Assembly: GCA_003243445.1 (NCBI GenBank) | Contig: QFQQ01000111.1 | Location: 1 to 15,260 of the forward strand | From: Citrobacter freundii | GTDB lineage: Bacteria; Bacteroidota; Bacteroidia; Chitinophagales; Chitinophagaceae | DNA: 15,260 bases | Reading direction: 5' to 3' | Shown here: positions 1 through 6,714 of the stretch, in pieces | Layout: the number at the start of each line of letters is the position of its first letter | Numbering within the stretch: the first letter of the stretch is position 1 | The notes under the pieces: generated by a model | The model's database searches: none | What the model saw: only the letters and a program-made list of their open reading frames with translations | Told to the model about the DNA's origin: nothing | Made by a program: the position numbers and the translations under genes

Positions 1-75
1 TTTACTTTTTACTTTTTACTTTTTACTTTTTACTTTTTACTTTTTACTTTTTACTTTTTACTTTTTACTTTTTAC
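1..75. repeat. (TTTTTAC)n heptamer tandem tract
   Basis: Ten complete perfect copies of the 7-bp word TTTTTAC follow a 5-base partial copy, without interruption. The tract ends exactly where the TAA stop of the minus-strand Mur ligase begins; on that strand it reads as GTAAAAA words directly after the stop. The same word occurs in the inverted pair at 5292-5396, whose right arm has the same orientation and also lies next to the stop of a minus-strand gene. I therefore infer that this is the right arm of a similar pair whose left arm lies before base 1. Confidence 0.95.
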
Positions 76-1452
76 TTACAACTCTTTCCAGATCTCTTTT
101 CCAAAGCTCTCGAGTGACGGGTCTCTTGCTCCCATCAGCAGTAGTACACAGTTGTTTGTCAGATGCGGGCGTATGGCTTCGAGCAGTTGACTGCGGTCTT
201 CCACAAAAAAGGCATTGCTTCCTTTGGTACGCAGATCCTGTATCAGGTCGTTGGCAGAGATATCTTTTATTGCCGTTCCGCCTGCATAGAATATTTCACT
301 CATCCAGATCTCATCAGTTGGTCTTAAGACTGCGCTGATCTCCTGTACAAAATCCTCCCGTAAAAATTTCGTTGGTCCATAACCGTGCGGCTGGAACCAG
401 GCCACTACTTTCGGCGCCACAGGCTGGCAGGCTGCAATGGCTGCTGCGCATTTAACCGGATTGTGTGCAAAGTCATCGATCACCCATACGCCATGTTTAT
501 TTCCCAGCACCTGGTTGCGGCGATAAATCCCCTCATATTTCTTCAATGCTTCCGCAGCGGTTTCAAGTGGCACGCCGATCTGCGCCGCAATGGCCGTTGC
601 TGCCAGCGCGTTTTCCATATTATGACGACCCAGCAGATTAAGGTGAAAAGCCGTGCCATTTACTTTGAATGAAATGGTCAGCCCCTCCTGGGAAAACGCT
701 GTCGCCATGTATCCCGCAGGCTGATCAGCCTGCAAGGAGAAATCGTTTTTAATATCGGAAGATAATTTTGCGGCCAATGGATGTGATCTGTTCACCACAA
801 AATGCCGGCTGTTATTTTTGAATGTGGTAAATACATCCATCAGCACATCGATCTCCTTATGATCTTTATCGATGTTCAGCAGCAGCCCGATCTCGGGTTT
901 GTATTGCACGATCGAGCCATCGCTCTCATCCGCTTCGATCACCAGCCATTCCGATGTACCGACCTGTGCATTACCGATGAGGCCCTTGTTGATCAGGCTC
1001 ACCAGTCCCGCGCCGCTGATAATGCCCGGCTTCAACCCGGCATGTTCGAGTATATCAAACAGCATCGCGCTGGTGGTGCTCTTGCCGCTTGTGCCGCCCA
1101 CAGCGATCGTCTTTTTGCTTGCTGCGATCAGCGCCAGCAATTCAGAACGTTTGATGATAGGAATATTCAACTGTTTTGCCTTCTGCACCTCGATCACAGT
1201 ATCTTCCACGGCAGTAGACACTACTACAAGATCCGTTTCAGCCGTGATCCCCGCGCCATCCTGTTGAAAGCAGGAAATACCTGCGGCTTCCAGTTTATCT
1301 CTTGTCTCATTTTGTTCCCCTTCTCTGAAGAACCGGTCGCTTCCCGAAACAGATTTACCGCTTCCCTGGAGATACTGTGCAATCGCGCTCATGCCTGCGC
1401 CGGCGACGCCGATAAAGAACGGCTTTTGGAAATCATGGATAGAAGAAATCAT
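76..1452 (-). CDS. MurC-like Mur ligase family protein
   Basis: ATP-dependent amide ligase of the Mur family, 458 aa from the ATG at 1452. A TTG two codons upstream is also in frame but is the weaker choice. Visible features: an N-terminal Rossmann segment of MurC type (FIGVAGAGMSAIA, about residues 13-25), a P-loop GGTSGKST (about 119-126), EADESDGS (about 173-180), a central LGRHNMENALAA stretch (about 274-285), DDFAHNP (about 326-332) and a FQPHGYGPTKF segment resembling the FQPHRY region of MurC. The length fits MurC and Mpl (about 450-480 aa). From memory of the family, MurC and Mpl usually have GTHGKTT and a DD(Y/F)xHHP motif; here the first His is Ser and the second His of HHP is Asn. 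It may be a divergent paralogue rather than the essential MurC. The exact substrate is not determined. Cytoplasmic. Confidence 0.85.
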   Translation of the reverse strand: MISSIHDFQKPFFIGVAGAGMSAIAQYLQGSGKSVSGSDRFFREGEQNETRDKLEAAGISCFQQDGAGITAETDLVVVSTAVEDTVIEVQKAKQLNIPIIKRSELLALIAASKKTIAVGGTSGKSTTSAMLFDILEHAGLKPGIISGAGLVSLINKGLIGNAQVGTSEWLVIEADESDGSIVQYKPEIGLLLNIDKDHKEIDVLMDVFTTFKNNSRHFVVNRSHPLAAKLSSDIKNDFSLQADQPAGYMATAFSQEGLTISFKVNGTAFHLNLLGRHNMENALAATAIAAQIGVPLETAAEALKKYEGIYRRNQVLGNKHGVWVIDDFAHNPVKCAAAIAACQPVAPKVVAWFQPHGYGPTKFLREDFVQEISAVLRPTDEIWMSEIFYAGGTAIKDISANDLIQDLRTKGSNAFFVEDRSQLLEAIRPHLTNNCVLLLMGARDPSLESFGKEIWKEL

Positions 1453-1496
1453 GTGCAAATAAACGTATTTTTTGGCGGTATGTTGCGCGGCGCACC

Positions 1497-1641
1497 GATG
1501 GCCGATGACCGATGGCTGATGGCCGGGCTTCGTAGACGATGCAGGATAATGTCAGTGAAGCTTTCTGATATCAACATGCTTAACCGACATTAATAGGCTT
1601 TCGGTTAAAAGTCGGCCATCAGTCATCGGCCATCGGCCATC
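1497..1641. repeat. Inverted pair of GATGGCC heptamer arrays
   Basis: The left arm is 1497-1525 and the right arm 1613-1641, each four 7-bp words plus one base. The right arm is the reverse complement of the left at 27 of 29 positions. The third unit ends in T rather than C in both arms, so the arms share a unit-specific variant. The 87-bp spacer holds two smaller inverted repeats, TAATGTC/GACATTA (1547-1553/1586-1592) and TAACCG/CGGTTA (1581-1586/1602-1607). The pair lies between the divergent Mur ligase and glycosyltransferase genes, so it cannot be explained as a 3'-end structure. The remaining sequence 1642-1842 shows nothing I can assign. Confidence 0.9.
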
Positions 1642-1842
1642 CTCTCTCATTTCACCCTTTCAACCCAACACTTAAACCACTCTCCGCCCCAACTCGTTCA
1701 TCACCGCCTTTTTTAACCCTTTGCGCCGAAGTAATATTGTTGGCGGTTGCGGGAGAGATGCCCGGAACCGGTGGTGCGGGAAGGTAAAAAGTGAGAGGCC
1801 TTCGCAACGGCAAAGATTTGCTTTACTATCAAAATTGTAACG

Positions 1843-3195
1843 ATGAACAATACTGAACTGATCAAAGAACTCGCGGGTAAGAAAGTGCTCTTTGCCAACT
1901 TTCCGGCGGACGGACATTTCAACCCGCTTACCGGTCTGGCCGTTTATCTGCAGGATCTGGGATGTGACGTGAGATGGTATACTTCCAGCAAATATGAAAT
2001 GAAGCTGAAGCAGATGAACATACCGTTCCTGCCAATAAAAAGAGCGCTGGACATTTCTGATATCGAGAAAGCTTTTCCTGAGCGGGATAAGATCAAAGGA
2101 CAAGTAAAGAAACTTCGCTTCGATATCATCAACGTATTCGTACTACGCGGCCCGGAATATTATGCAGATCTGCAGGAGATCTATCAGAACGAATTCCAGT
2201 TCGAAGTAATGATCGCTGATTGTGCGTTCACCGCCGTTCCTTTTGTAAGAGAGCTGATGAAGATACCTGTGATCGGGATCGGTGTTCTTCCATTAACAGA
2301 AACATCCAAAGATCTGCCGCCGATGGGACTTGGATTGACGCCATCATATTCCGCATTCGGAAAGATCAAACAGGCTGCGCTCAGGAAGATATCGGATGCA
2401 ATTTTGTTCAAACAACCGAACAAAGTGATGCATGAGATCCTTGATCAGTATAAGATCCAGCATAATCACGAAAGCGTGTTTGACATGCTGATAAAGAAAA
2501 CGACCTTGTTCCTTCAGAGCGGTACACCGGGGTTCGAATATTACCGCAGCGATCTGAGCAGTCATATCCGTTTCATTGGAGCGCTCCTACCCTTTTCTTC
2601 CAAAAGACATGCGCAGACTTGGTTTGATAAACGCATGACCGAGTACAAGAAGATGGTGATCGTTACGCAGGGGACTATTGAGCGTGATGTTGAAAAGATC
2701 ATCATTCCAACCCTGGAAGCATTGAAGGGATCGGACACGCTGGTGATTGCGACAACAGGTGGCAGCGGCACCGCGGATTTGCAGAAAAAATATCCGCAAC
2801 AGAATATCATCATTTCAGATTTTATTCCGTTTTCGGAAATCATGCCTTATGCGGATGTCTATATCACAAATGGAGGTTATGGCGGTGTAATGCTTGGGAT
2901 CGAAAACAAAGTGCCCATGATTGTAGCCGGCGTTCACGAAGGAAAGAACGAGATCAATGCAAGAATTGGTTATTTTAAACTTGGCATAAATCTAGGGAAA
3001 GAAAAACCGTCACCGGCGGAAATAAAAAAGGCGGTAAGCAAAGTGCTCAGCGATTCTTCTTACAAACAAAATGTGGAAAAACTGGCCAGGGAATTCACGA
3101 CTTATAATCCGAACAAACTTTGCGCATATTATGCTGCAAAACTTTTGCAGGACAATGTGGCTACGGAAATACAATTGTATCCTGAACTTGCGTAA
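1843..3195 (+). CDS. GT1-type (UGT/MGT-like) glycosyltransferase
   Basis: A 450-aa GT-B fold glycosyltransferase that would transfer sugar from a nucleotide donor to a small or lipid acceptor in the cytoplasm. The N-terminal acceptor half has the typical opening KVLFANFPADGHFNPLTGLA, with His25 in the position of the usual catalytic base, and an IADC segment (Asp126) where the partner Asp is expected. The C-terminal donor half has VTQGT (about 274-278), FIPFSEIMPYADVYITNGG and TNGGYGG (342-348) followed by HEGKNE (365-370), matching the bacterial version of the UDP-sugar binding signature. No signal peptide or membrane segment is evident. The start is the first ATG after the upstream gap and gives a canonical N-terminus. 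It appears to be a single-gene unit; the repeat pair at 3200-3255 begins five bases after its TAA. The acceptor cannot be predicted. Confidence 0.88.
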   Translation: MNNTELIKELAGKKVLFANFPADGHFNPLTGLAVYLQDLGCDVRWYTSSKYEMKLKQMNIPFLPIKRALDISDIEKAFPERDKIKGQVKKLRFDIINVFVLRGPEYYADLQEIYQNEFQFEVMIADCAFTAVPFVRELMKIPVIGIGVLPLTETSKDLPPMGLGLTPSYSAFGKIKQAALRKISDAILFKQPNKVMHEILDQYKIQHNHESVFDMLIKKTTLFLQSGTPGFEYYRSDLSSHIRFIGALLPFSSKRHAQTWFDKRMTEYKKMVIVTQGTIERDVEKIIIPTLEALKGSDTLVIATTGGSGTADLQKKYPQQNIIISDFIPFSEIMPYADVYITNGGYGGVMLGIENKVPMIVAGVHEGKNEINARIGYFKLGINLGKEKPSPAEIKKAVSKVLSDSSYKQNVEKLAREFTTYNPNKLCAYYAAKLLQDNVATEIQLYPELA

Positions 3196-3199
3196 ATAA

Positions 3200-3255
3200 G
3201 TTGTCCATTGTTGGTTATCGGTTGCCCGGAGAACAGACAACGGACAACCGGCAAC
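3200..3255. repeat. Compact inverted GTTGTCC-type heptamer repeat
   Basis: Four left words (GTTGTCC, ATTGTTG, GTTATCG, GTTGCCC; 3200-3227) face three complete complementary words plus a partial one (3231-3255) across a 3-bp gap. The arms are more diverged than at the other sites, about 19 of 28 matches by eye. The element fills nearly all the space between two convergent genes: it starts five bases after one stop and ends against the stop of the YdeI-like gene. No separate terminator is present, so it may act as one in both directions (inference). Confidence 0.75.
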
Positions 3256-3780
3256 TCACTTACCCAGTCTCTTCTTTTCTTCTTTCAGATTTCTGACCAT
3301 TTCGGTAAAGCTGGTGCTGCGGCTGAGCGCGGACAGCGCCTGTGCGATACGTTTGGCTCTTGTCTGATCGGTCTTCGCTTCATCGATCCATTTGCTGAAG
3401 TATCGTTGCACAGAGCCGGTCAGTGTATCGAAGAACTTTTTCGCCGCGGGATCATCTCCCAGGCATTCGATAAAATCTTTATTAAACTGAAAAGGTTTTT
3501 TATCCTCTTCCAGTTTAACCAGCACCATGGCGCCATGTTTTTTTGCGATGCCTTTTCTCATAGCGGCATTTACCGGAAGAATAAAACTTCCGCCACCCAT
3601 CGGCAGAATGGCGGCCATGGCGATCTTATGCTGATCCAGGCTTCCCTTTACCCTAAATCCCTTTTTGCCAGGTTTCATCTTTGCGGCAAGATCTGCGGGG
3701 ATCTCGATATAGGTCCAGCCGGTTTTTTCCCCTTGCTGATCAAACTTCAGGAGCGTAGCTTTGAATTCGATTTTGCCCAT
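3256..3780 (-). CDS. YdeI/OmpD-associated, DUF1905-containing protein
   Basis: A 174-aa cytoplasmic protein with two recognisable parts. Residues about 3-95 look like DUF1905 (FKATLLKF... GWTYIEIPADLAAKMKPG... GFRVKGSLD... LPMGGGSFILPVNAAMRKGIAKKHGAMVLVKLEED). Residues about 98-165 match the YdeI/OmpD-associated (Omdp) C-terminal region, including AKKFFDTLTGSVQRYFSKWI and EAKTDQTRAKRIAQALSAL. Proteins of this type are linked by name to bacteriocin resistance in some bacteria, but the biochemical role is not established and nothing here fixes it. ATG start; no Shine-Dalgarno is seen. The gene is divergent from the YciI-like gene and convergent with the glycosyltransferase. Confidence 0.85.
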   Translation of the reverse strand: MGKIEFKATLLKFDQQGEKTGWTYIEIPADLAAKMKPGKKGFRVKGSLDQHKIAMAAILPMGGGSFILPVNAAMRKGIAKKHGAMVLVKLEEDKKPFQFNKDFIECLGDDPAAKKFFDTLTGSVQRYFSKWIDEAKTDQTRAKRIAQALSALSRSTSFTEMVRNLKEEKKRLGK

Positions 3781-3790
3781 GGAGGAAGAA

Positions 3791-3920
3791 GGTTTGAATG
3801 TTTAAGGGTTAAAAGTTTGACGGTTGCGTCCGACACATATAAAACTACATAACTTTTATGTCTTCCAAAACTTCAGAGAACCACGCCTCAAACGTTTAAA
3901 CCTTTAAACTTTTTAAACGC
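3791..3920. repeat. Inverted pair of GTTTAAAG octamer arrays
   Basis: Left arm 3791-3823, right arm 3886-3920, spacer 62 bp. The units are about 8 bp (GTTTAAAG, GTTTAAAC, GTTTGAGG on the complementary strand), and the arms align over about 33 positions with small indels. The pair occupies the whole divergent gap between the YdeI-like start (3780) and the YciI-like start (3927), so promoters and 5' leaders of both genes must lie in or between the arms. The spacer has an AT-rich imperfect hairpin at 3834-3860. Confidence 0.75.
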
Positions 3921-3926
3921 AAGACT

Positions 3927-4217
3927 ATGCTTCAATACCTGATAACAGCCCTGGATGGCAATGACGCCGCGGCATTGGAAAGAAGAATGTCTGTAAGACC
4001 TGATCATTTTAAGAAAGCGAGAGAATTAAAAGCCGCCGGCAATTTTGTAACGGGCGGTGCGATACTGGATGACGAGGGAAAAATGAAAGGCTCGATGATG
4101 GTGGTTCAGTTCAATACCGAAGATGAATTAAAGGAATGGATGGACAATGAGCCATATATACTTGGCAAAGTATGGCAGCATATAGAAGTGAAGCCATTCA
4201 AAGTAGCCGACGTATGA
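3927..4217 (+). CDS. YciI-like (YCII-related) protein
   Basis: A 96-aa protein with the dimeric ferredoxin-like fold of the YciI family. Seen: N-terminal beta strand MLQYLITALD, then RPDHFKKARELKAAGNFVTG with the conserved His (His27), a GAILDDEGKMKGSMMVVQF strand pair, and a DNEPYILGKVW segment (about 73-83) in the place of the family's D-P-Y motif. The family has a conserved His-Asp pair in a putative active site, but most members have no assigned reaction. Length is typical and no signal peptide is present. Its TGA stop directly abuts the stop of the convergent DinB-like gene. Its leader lies within a repeat arm. Confidence 0.88.
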   Translation: MLQYLITALDGNDAAALERRMSVRPDHFKKARELKAAGNFVTGGAILDDEGKMKGSMMVVQFNTEDELKEWMDNEPYILGKVWQHIEVKPFKVADV

Positions 4218-4748
4218 TCAGCTGATGCCATGATATTTCTCTTTCACTACGGCGACTGTTACCAGCAACTGTCCCACATGGCGTTGGGTATGTTCGGCTG
4301 CGTGAAACAGTAATCCTATTACGGTTGTTGGAATTTGTTTACGGCCAATACCTCTTGCCTCGGTCAATGTGTTTTCGGGGGTCAGGGTAAGCTGGGATAA
4401 TGCGCCGGTGACAGTATCACTGAAATGCCCCACCAGGCCTGCGGCCGTGATCGGTTGTGCTGACTCTTTTCCTTCAAGTTGAAGATATGTAAGCTGCTGT
4501 TCCGTCAACGGAAGTGCTTTTGCGTAGGTAAACAGCCGGTCGATCACACCGGATAGGTGTTGAAGATGAAAAGCGGCAGAAGCCAGGCCGGCTGGTCTTT
4601 TCCAGAGCAATCCATCGGGAAAACCGGTCATTATTTCACCAACTTCGCTGCGTGCCTGTAATAATGCATGTGCAACAGGCTGGAGGAGCGGTGGGATTCC
4701 TTCAACGGGACCGCGCTGCCAGTATTCAGGTGCCGATTGTTTTACCAT
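4218..4748 (-). CDS. DinB-like metal-binding four-helix protein
   Basis: A 176-aa cytoplasmic protein that fits the DinB/YfiT-like superfamily. The pattern of histidines is diagnostic: FHLQHLSGVIDRLF (His61, His64) in the second helix and HAAEHTQRHVGQ (His149, His153, His157) in the last helix, which would bind a divalent metal. The superfamily includes thiol-S-transferases and many proteins of unknown role; the substrate is not predictable here. ATG start at 4748; the 5' side faces the RRM gene across 182 bp. The stop is immediately next to that of the YciI-like gene, with no bases between. Confidence 0.85.
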   Translation of the reverse strand: MVKQSAPEYWQRGPVEGIPPLLQPVAHALLQARSEVGEIMTGFPDGLLWKRPAGLASAAFHLQHLSGVIDRLFTYAKALPLTEQQLTYLQLEGKESAQPITAAGLVGHFSDTVTGALSQLTLTPENTLTEARGIGRKQIPTTVIGLLFHAAEHTQRHVGQLLVTVAVVKEKYHGIS

Positions 4749-4791
4749 AATGTTAAAGATACATCAACTGGTTTTTCTGCCATTTTATTCG

Positions 4792-4799
4792 TATATTTG
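4792..4799 (+). promoter_or_regulatory. Bacteroidota-type -7 box of the RRM gene
   Basis: TATATTTG matches the Bacteroidota -7 consensus TAnnTTTG perfectly. It lies 131 bp before the RRM start codon, so transcription from it would give a leader of about 125 nt. The -33 element is weak (a T run at 4772-4776 without a clear TTTG). Confidence 0.5.
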
Positions 4800-4843
4800 C
4801 ATGTCATTTTGAGCGAACAGCAAATTTTTGTAATTGAACGATT

Positions 4844-4868
4844 TTTTCTGCTAAGCATTTTCTGCTAA
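4844..4868 (+). repeat. Duplicated TTTTCTGCTAA in the RRM leader
   Basis: The 11-mer TTTTCTGCTAA occurs at 4844-4854 and again at 4858-4868, spaced by three bases, inside the predicted leader of the RNA-binding protein gene. It could be a duplicated regulatory or protein-binding motif. Chance in T-rich sequence is possible. Confidence 0.6.
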
Positions 4869-4930
4869 AAGTCAGTCTTCTTTACGTTGCGTTATTCTCA
4901 AGCATTTTTTATAATTTATCATTTCTACAA

Positions 4931-5218
4931 ATGAACATTTACGTTTCAAATTTAAGCTTCGCCGTTCAGGACGAAGACCTGAGAGAATTCTTTACTGAAT
5001 ATGGTGAAGTTTCTTCTGCAAAAGTTATCATGGACAAATTCACTAACCGTAGCAAAGGTTTCGGTTTTGTTGAAATGCCTGATGATGCTGCTGCACAAAA
5101 AGCCATTTCTGAATTAGATGGTGGAATCGTGGAAGGCCGCGCTATCAAAGTAATGGTAGCAAAACCTCGTGAAGAAAGAAGCAACAACAAACCTTCTTTT
5201 TCTAAGAACCGCTGGTAA
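4931..5218 (+). CDS. Single-RRM RNA-binding protein
   Basis: A 95-aa protein made of one RNA recognition motif plus a short basic tail. RNP2 is IYVSNL (residues 3-8) and RNP1 is KGFGFVEM (42-49), with the aromatic residues needed for RNA stacking (Tyr4, Phe44, Phe46). The tail after about residue 78 (KPREERSNNKPSFSKNRW) is basic and Asn/Ser-rich. Bacterial proteins of this type are common in Bacteroidota and Cyanobacteria and bind single-stranded RNA in the cytoplasm, often with cold- or growth-linked expression. The start follows an AT-rich leader without Shine-Dalgarno. The long leader and the strong terminator starting four bases after the stop suggest a short monocistronic transcript. Confidence 0.95.
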   Translation: MNIYVSNLSFAVQDEDLREFFTEYGEVSSAKVIMDKFTNRSKGFGFVEMPDDAAAQKAISELDGGIVEGRAIKVMVAKPREERSNNKPSFSKNRW

Positions 5219-5222
5219 TCTA

Positions 5223-5287
5223 CCGCGCGAACGATAAATAAAAAGCCCGGACAATTGTCCGGGTTTTTTATTTATCGTTCAGCGCGG
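5223..5287. terminator. Very long palindromic bidirectional terminator
   Basis: The core 5229-5280 is a perfect-centre palindrome of 52 bp with one mismatched pair (a possible G-U in plus-strand RNA). CCGCGC on the left and GCGCGG on the right extend it by six pairs after one bulged A at 5281, giving about 32 pairs. The G/C-rich inner stem CCCGGACAATTGTCCGGG is followed by TTTTTT on both strands, so it can serve the RRM gene and the convergent DsbA-like gene. Confidence 0.93.
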
Positions 5288-5291
5288 CACA

Positions 5292-5396
5292 AGTAAAAAT
5301 TCAAAAGTAAAAAGTAAAAAGTAAAAAATCGTCCTGATCCGAAGTGTTAGCTTACGCCGGAGGCTATTTTTTAATTTTTACTTTTGACTTTTTACT
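5292..5396. repeat. Inverted pair of GTAAAAA heptamer arrays
   Basis: The left arm is 5292-5329 (38 bp) and the right arm 5366-5396 (31 bp). Removing one 7-bp unit from the left makes the arms complementary at 29 of 31 positions. A distinctive TCAAAAG variant sits at the same place in both arms. The spacer of 36 bp is not AT-rich and forms no clear terminator. The right arm ends three bases before the TAA of the DsbA-like gene. The word is the same as in the tract at 1-75. Confidence 0.9.
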
Positions 5397-5399
5397 TCC

Positions 5400-5969
5400 T
5401 TATGCTCTTTGTTTTGCCGGAGCCTTACGCTTACCTTTTTTGAGCGCCAGTTCAATGGCTGCGCTGAGGTTAGCATAAGTCGGTTTACCGGTAAAAGGCT
5501 CATCATTGATGAAGAACGCAGGCAATTCTTTTACGCCGCGGTCGATGCCTTCTTTCAGGTCGTCCTGTACCTGCCAACCGAATACACCATTCACCAGGTC
5601 GTCAAGGAATTTCTTGCTCTTAACACCTGCTTCTTTTGAGTGCAACTTCAGGCTGGTTGTTCCCAGCGTGTGGCGGTTGCTGAACAGTATATTGTGCATT
5701 TCCCAGAATTTTCCTTCCTGGGCTGCGGCTATTGCAGCTTCGCCGGCCTTCATACTGCGCTGATGTACGCGCGTAAGGGGAAAGTGACGGAAGTTAAACC
5801 GTATCTTTCCTTCATATTCTTCCAGCAATTGCTTAACTACTTCATTGGCTTTTGCGCAATCTTCATTTTCGTATTCACCAAACTCCATCAATGTAACTGG
5901 GGCGTCCTTTGTGCCTACAAAAATGTCCTTCGGTTCAATGATCTCCTCGATCTCTTTTTTAAATGCCAT
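5400..5969 (-). CDS. DsbA-like thioredoxin-fold protein, first Cys lost
   Basis: A 189-aa DsbA-family thioredoxin-fold protein without signal peptide, hence probably cytoplasmic. The opening FVGTKDAPVTLMEFGEYEN matches the start of the DSBA/thioredoxin_4 domain. At the CxxC position it reads N-E-D-C (Asn35 to Cys38), so the nucleophilic first Cys is replaced and only one Cys remains in the whole protein. The loop ELPAFFIND keeps the cis-Pro (Pro150). FWEMHNILFSN and FTGKPTYANLSAAIELAL match the helical insert and the C-terminal helix. The basic tail KKGKRKAPAKQRA is unusual. It is unlikely to be a disulfide oxidase; a glutathione-linked, peroxidase-like or binding role is possible, but none is shown. 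A good Shine-Dalgarno supports the start. Confidence 0.87.
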   Translation of the reverse strand: MAFKKEIEEIIEPKDIFVGTKDAPVTLMEFGEYENEDCAKANEVVKQLLEEYEGKIRFNFRHFPLTRVHQRSMKAGEAAIAAAQEGKFWEMHNILFSNRHTLGTTSLKLHSKEAGVKSKKFLDDLVNGVFGWQVQDDLKEGIDRGVKELPAFFINDEPFTGKPTYANLSAAIELALKKGKRKAPAKQRA

Positions 5970-5977
5970 ATTTGTAT

Positions 5978-5985
5978 CTCTCCTT
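5978..5985 (-). promoter_or_regulatory. Strong Shine-Dalgarno of the DsbA-like gene
   Basis: On the minus strand AAGGAGAG lies eight bases before the ATG at 5969. Such a clear site is absent before most other genes here, as expected for Bacteroidota, so it fixes this start and hints at strong or unusual translation. Confidence 0.7.
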
Positions 5986-6567
5986 TTTGACTTTTCTCCG
6001 TTCTGTTGGTCGGGGGGTCAGGTATATAACAATCTCCATATATTTTGGTTGACTATTAATCCAGATCAACCAGCGTGGCGGCTGAAGGTAATGTTTTTTC
6101 ATACCCGACATATACCCAAAAAAGCTAATTTTGAAAAAGTTCATTTTTCAATTGTATACCAACCTTTTATGAACTTTCTTGTATAATCGTATTCACTTAT
6201 TTATGACAAAGGAACCAGTCTGGCGATGACCATCGGCGCCCACGTCTTGTTGCCACGCTGGATCTACAAAACGGGGATGCCTGCCATCATCTTTTCGGAA
6301 AAACCGTCATTTCAAATTGGCCTGGGTAGAGACCGTCTTTGCCGGTACAATGACGATCATGGCCTGGCTCCGATTCGCTTCGTCAATCCGTGCAATGTTA
6401 ATTGTGCTTTATCAAATAACATTCTACTCACCCCATTTTTATGCCAGCAATAGTAAGTTTCCATTCCGTTTATAAGTAATAACACCAGTTTTTTATAAGT
6501 CAACCAGGTTTGTAGAGAGTTTTTTTAGTACAAAAAACAGGTTGGGCATCACGTATTTTTTTTGATA

Positions 6568-6590
6568 AAACCCTTAACTGGCAAGGGTTT
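6568..6590. repeat. 8-bp inverted repeat
   Basis: AAACCCTT and AAGGGTTT flank a 7-base loop. On the minus strand the stem is followed by TTTT and then an A-rich run, so it could be a weak minus-strand terminator. Confidence 0.55.
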
Positions 6591-6692
6591 CAGCAGATCG
6601 CTCATCAGTTTAGCATTCCGAAATCAGCCATATTTTGGTTTGCAACAGGAATTTCGCAGGCGTAATTTCGTGTCAGCAAGAGAGAAAAAAAC

Positions 6693-6714
6693 ACCGGTTC
6701 ATCAGATAACCGGT
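6693..6714. repeat. 7-bp inverted repeat ACCGGTT/AACCGGT
   Basis: Perfect 7-bp arms around an 8-base loop, 98 bp before the start of the small secreted protein. No T run follows, so it is more like an operator or leader hairpin than a terminator. Confidence 0.5.

Noticed and set aside
802..1593. 263-aa open frame on the plus strand
   Set aside because: It lies antisense to the well supported Mur ligase and shows no domain; it reflects codon bias of the opposite strand.
1672..2103. 143-aa open frame on the minus strand
   Set aside because: Overlaps the start of the GT1 gene on the other strand and lacks any family feature.
3208..3852. 214-aa open frame on the plus strand
   Set aside because: Antisense to the YdeI/DUF1905 gene, starts in a repeat, no recognisable motif.
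6223..6241. Short GATGACCATCGGC-like motif as another repeat pair
   Set aside because: Only about two words are present, without tandem copies or a second arm.
6226..6453. 75-aa open frame in the gene-poor gap, checked as a possible gene remnant in all three plus frames
   Set aside because: No motif, no start context and no similarity that I recognise in any frame.
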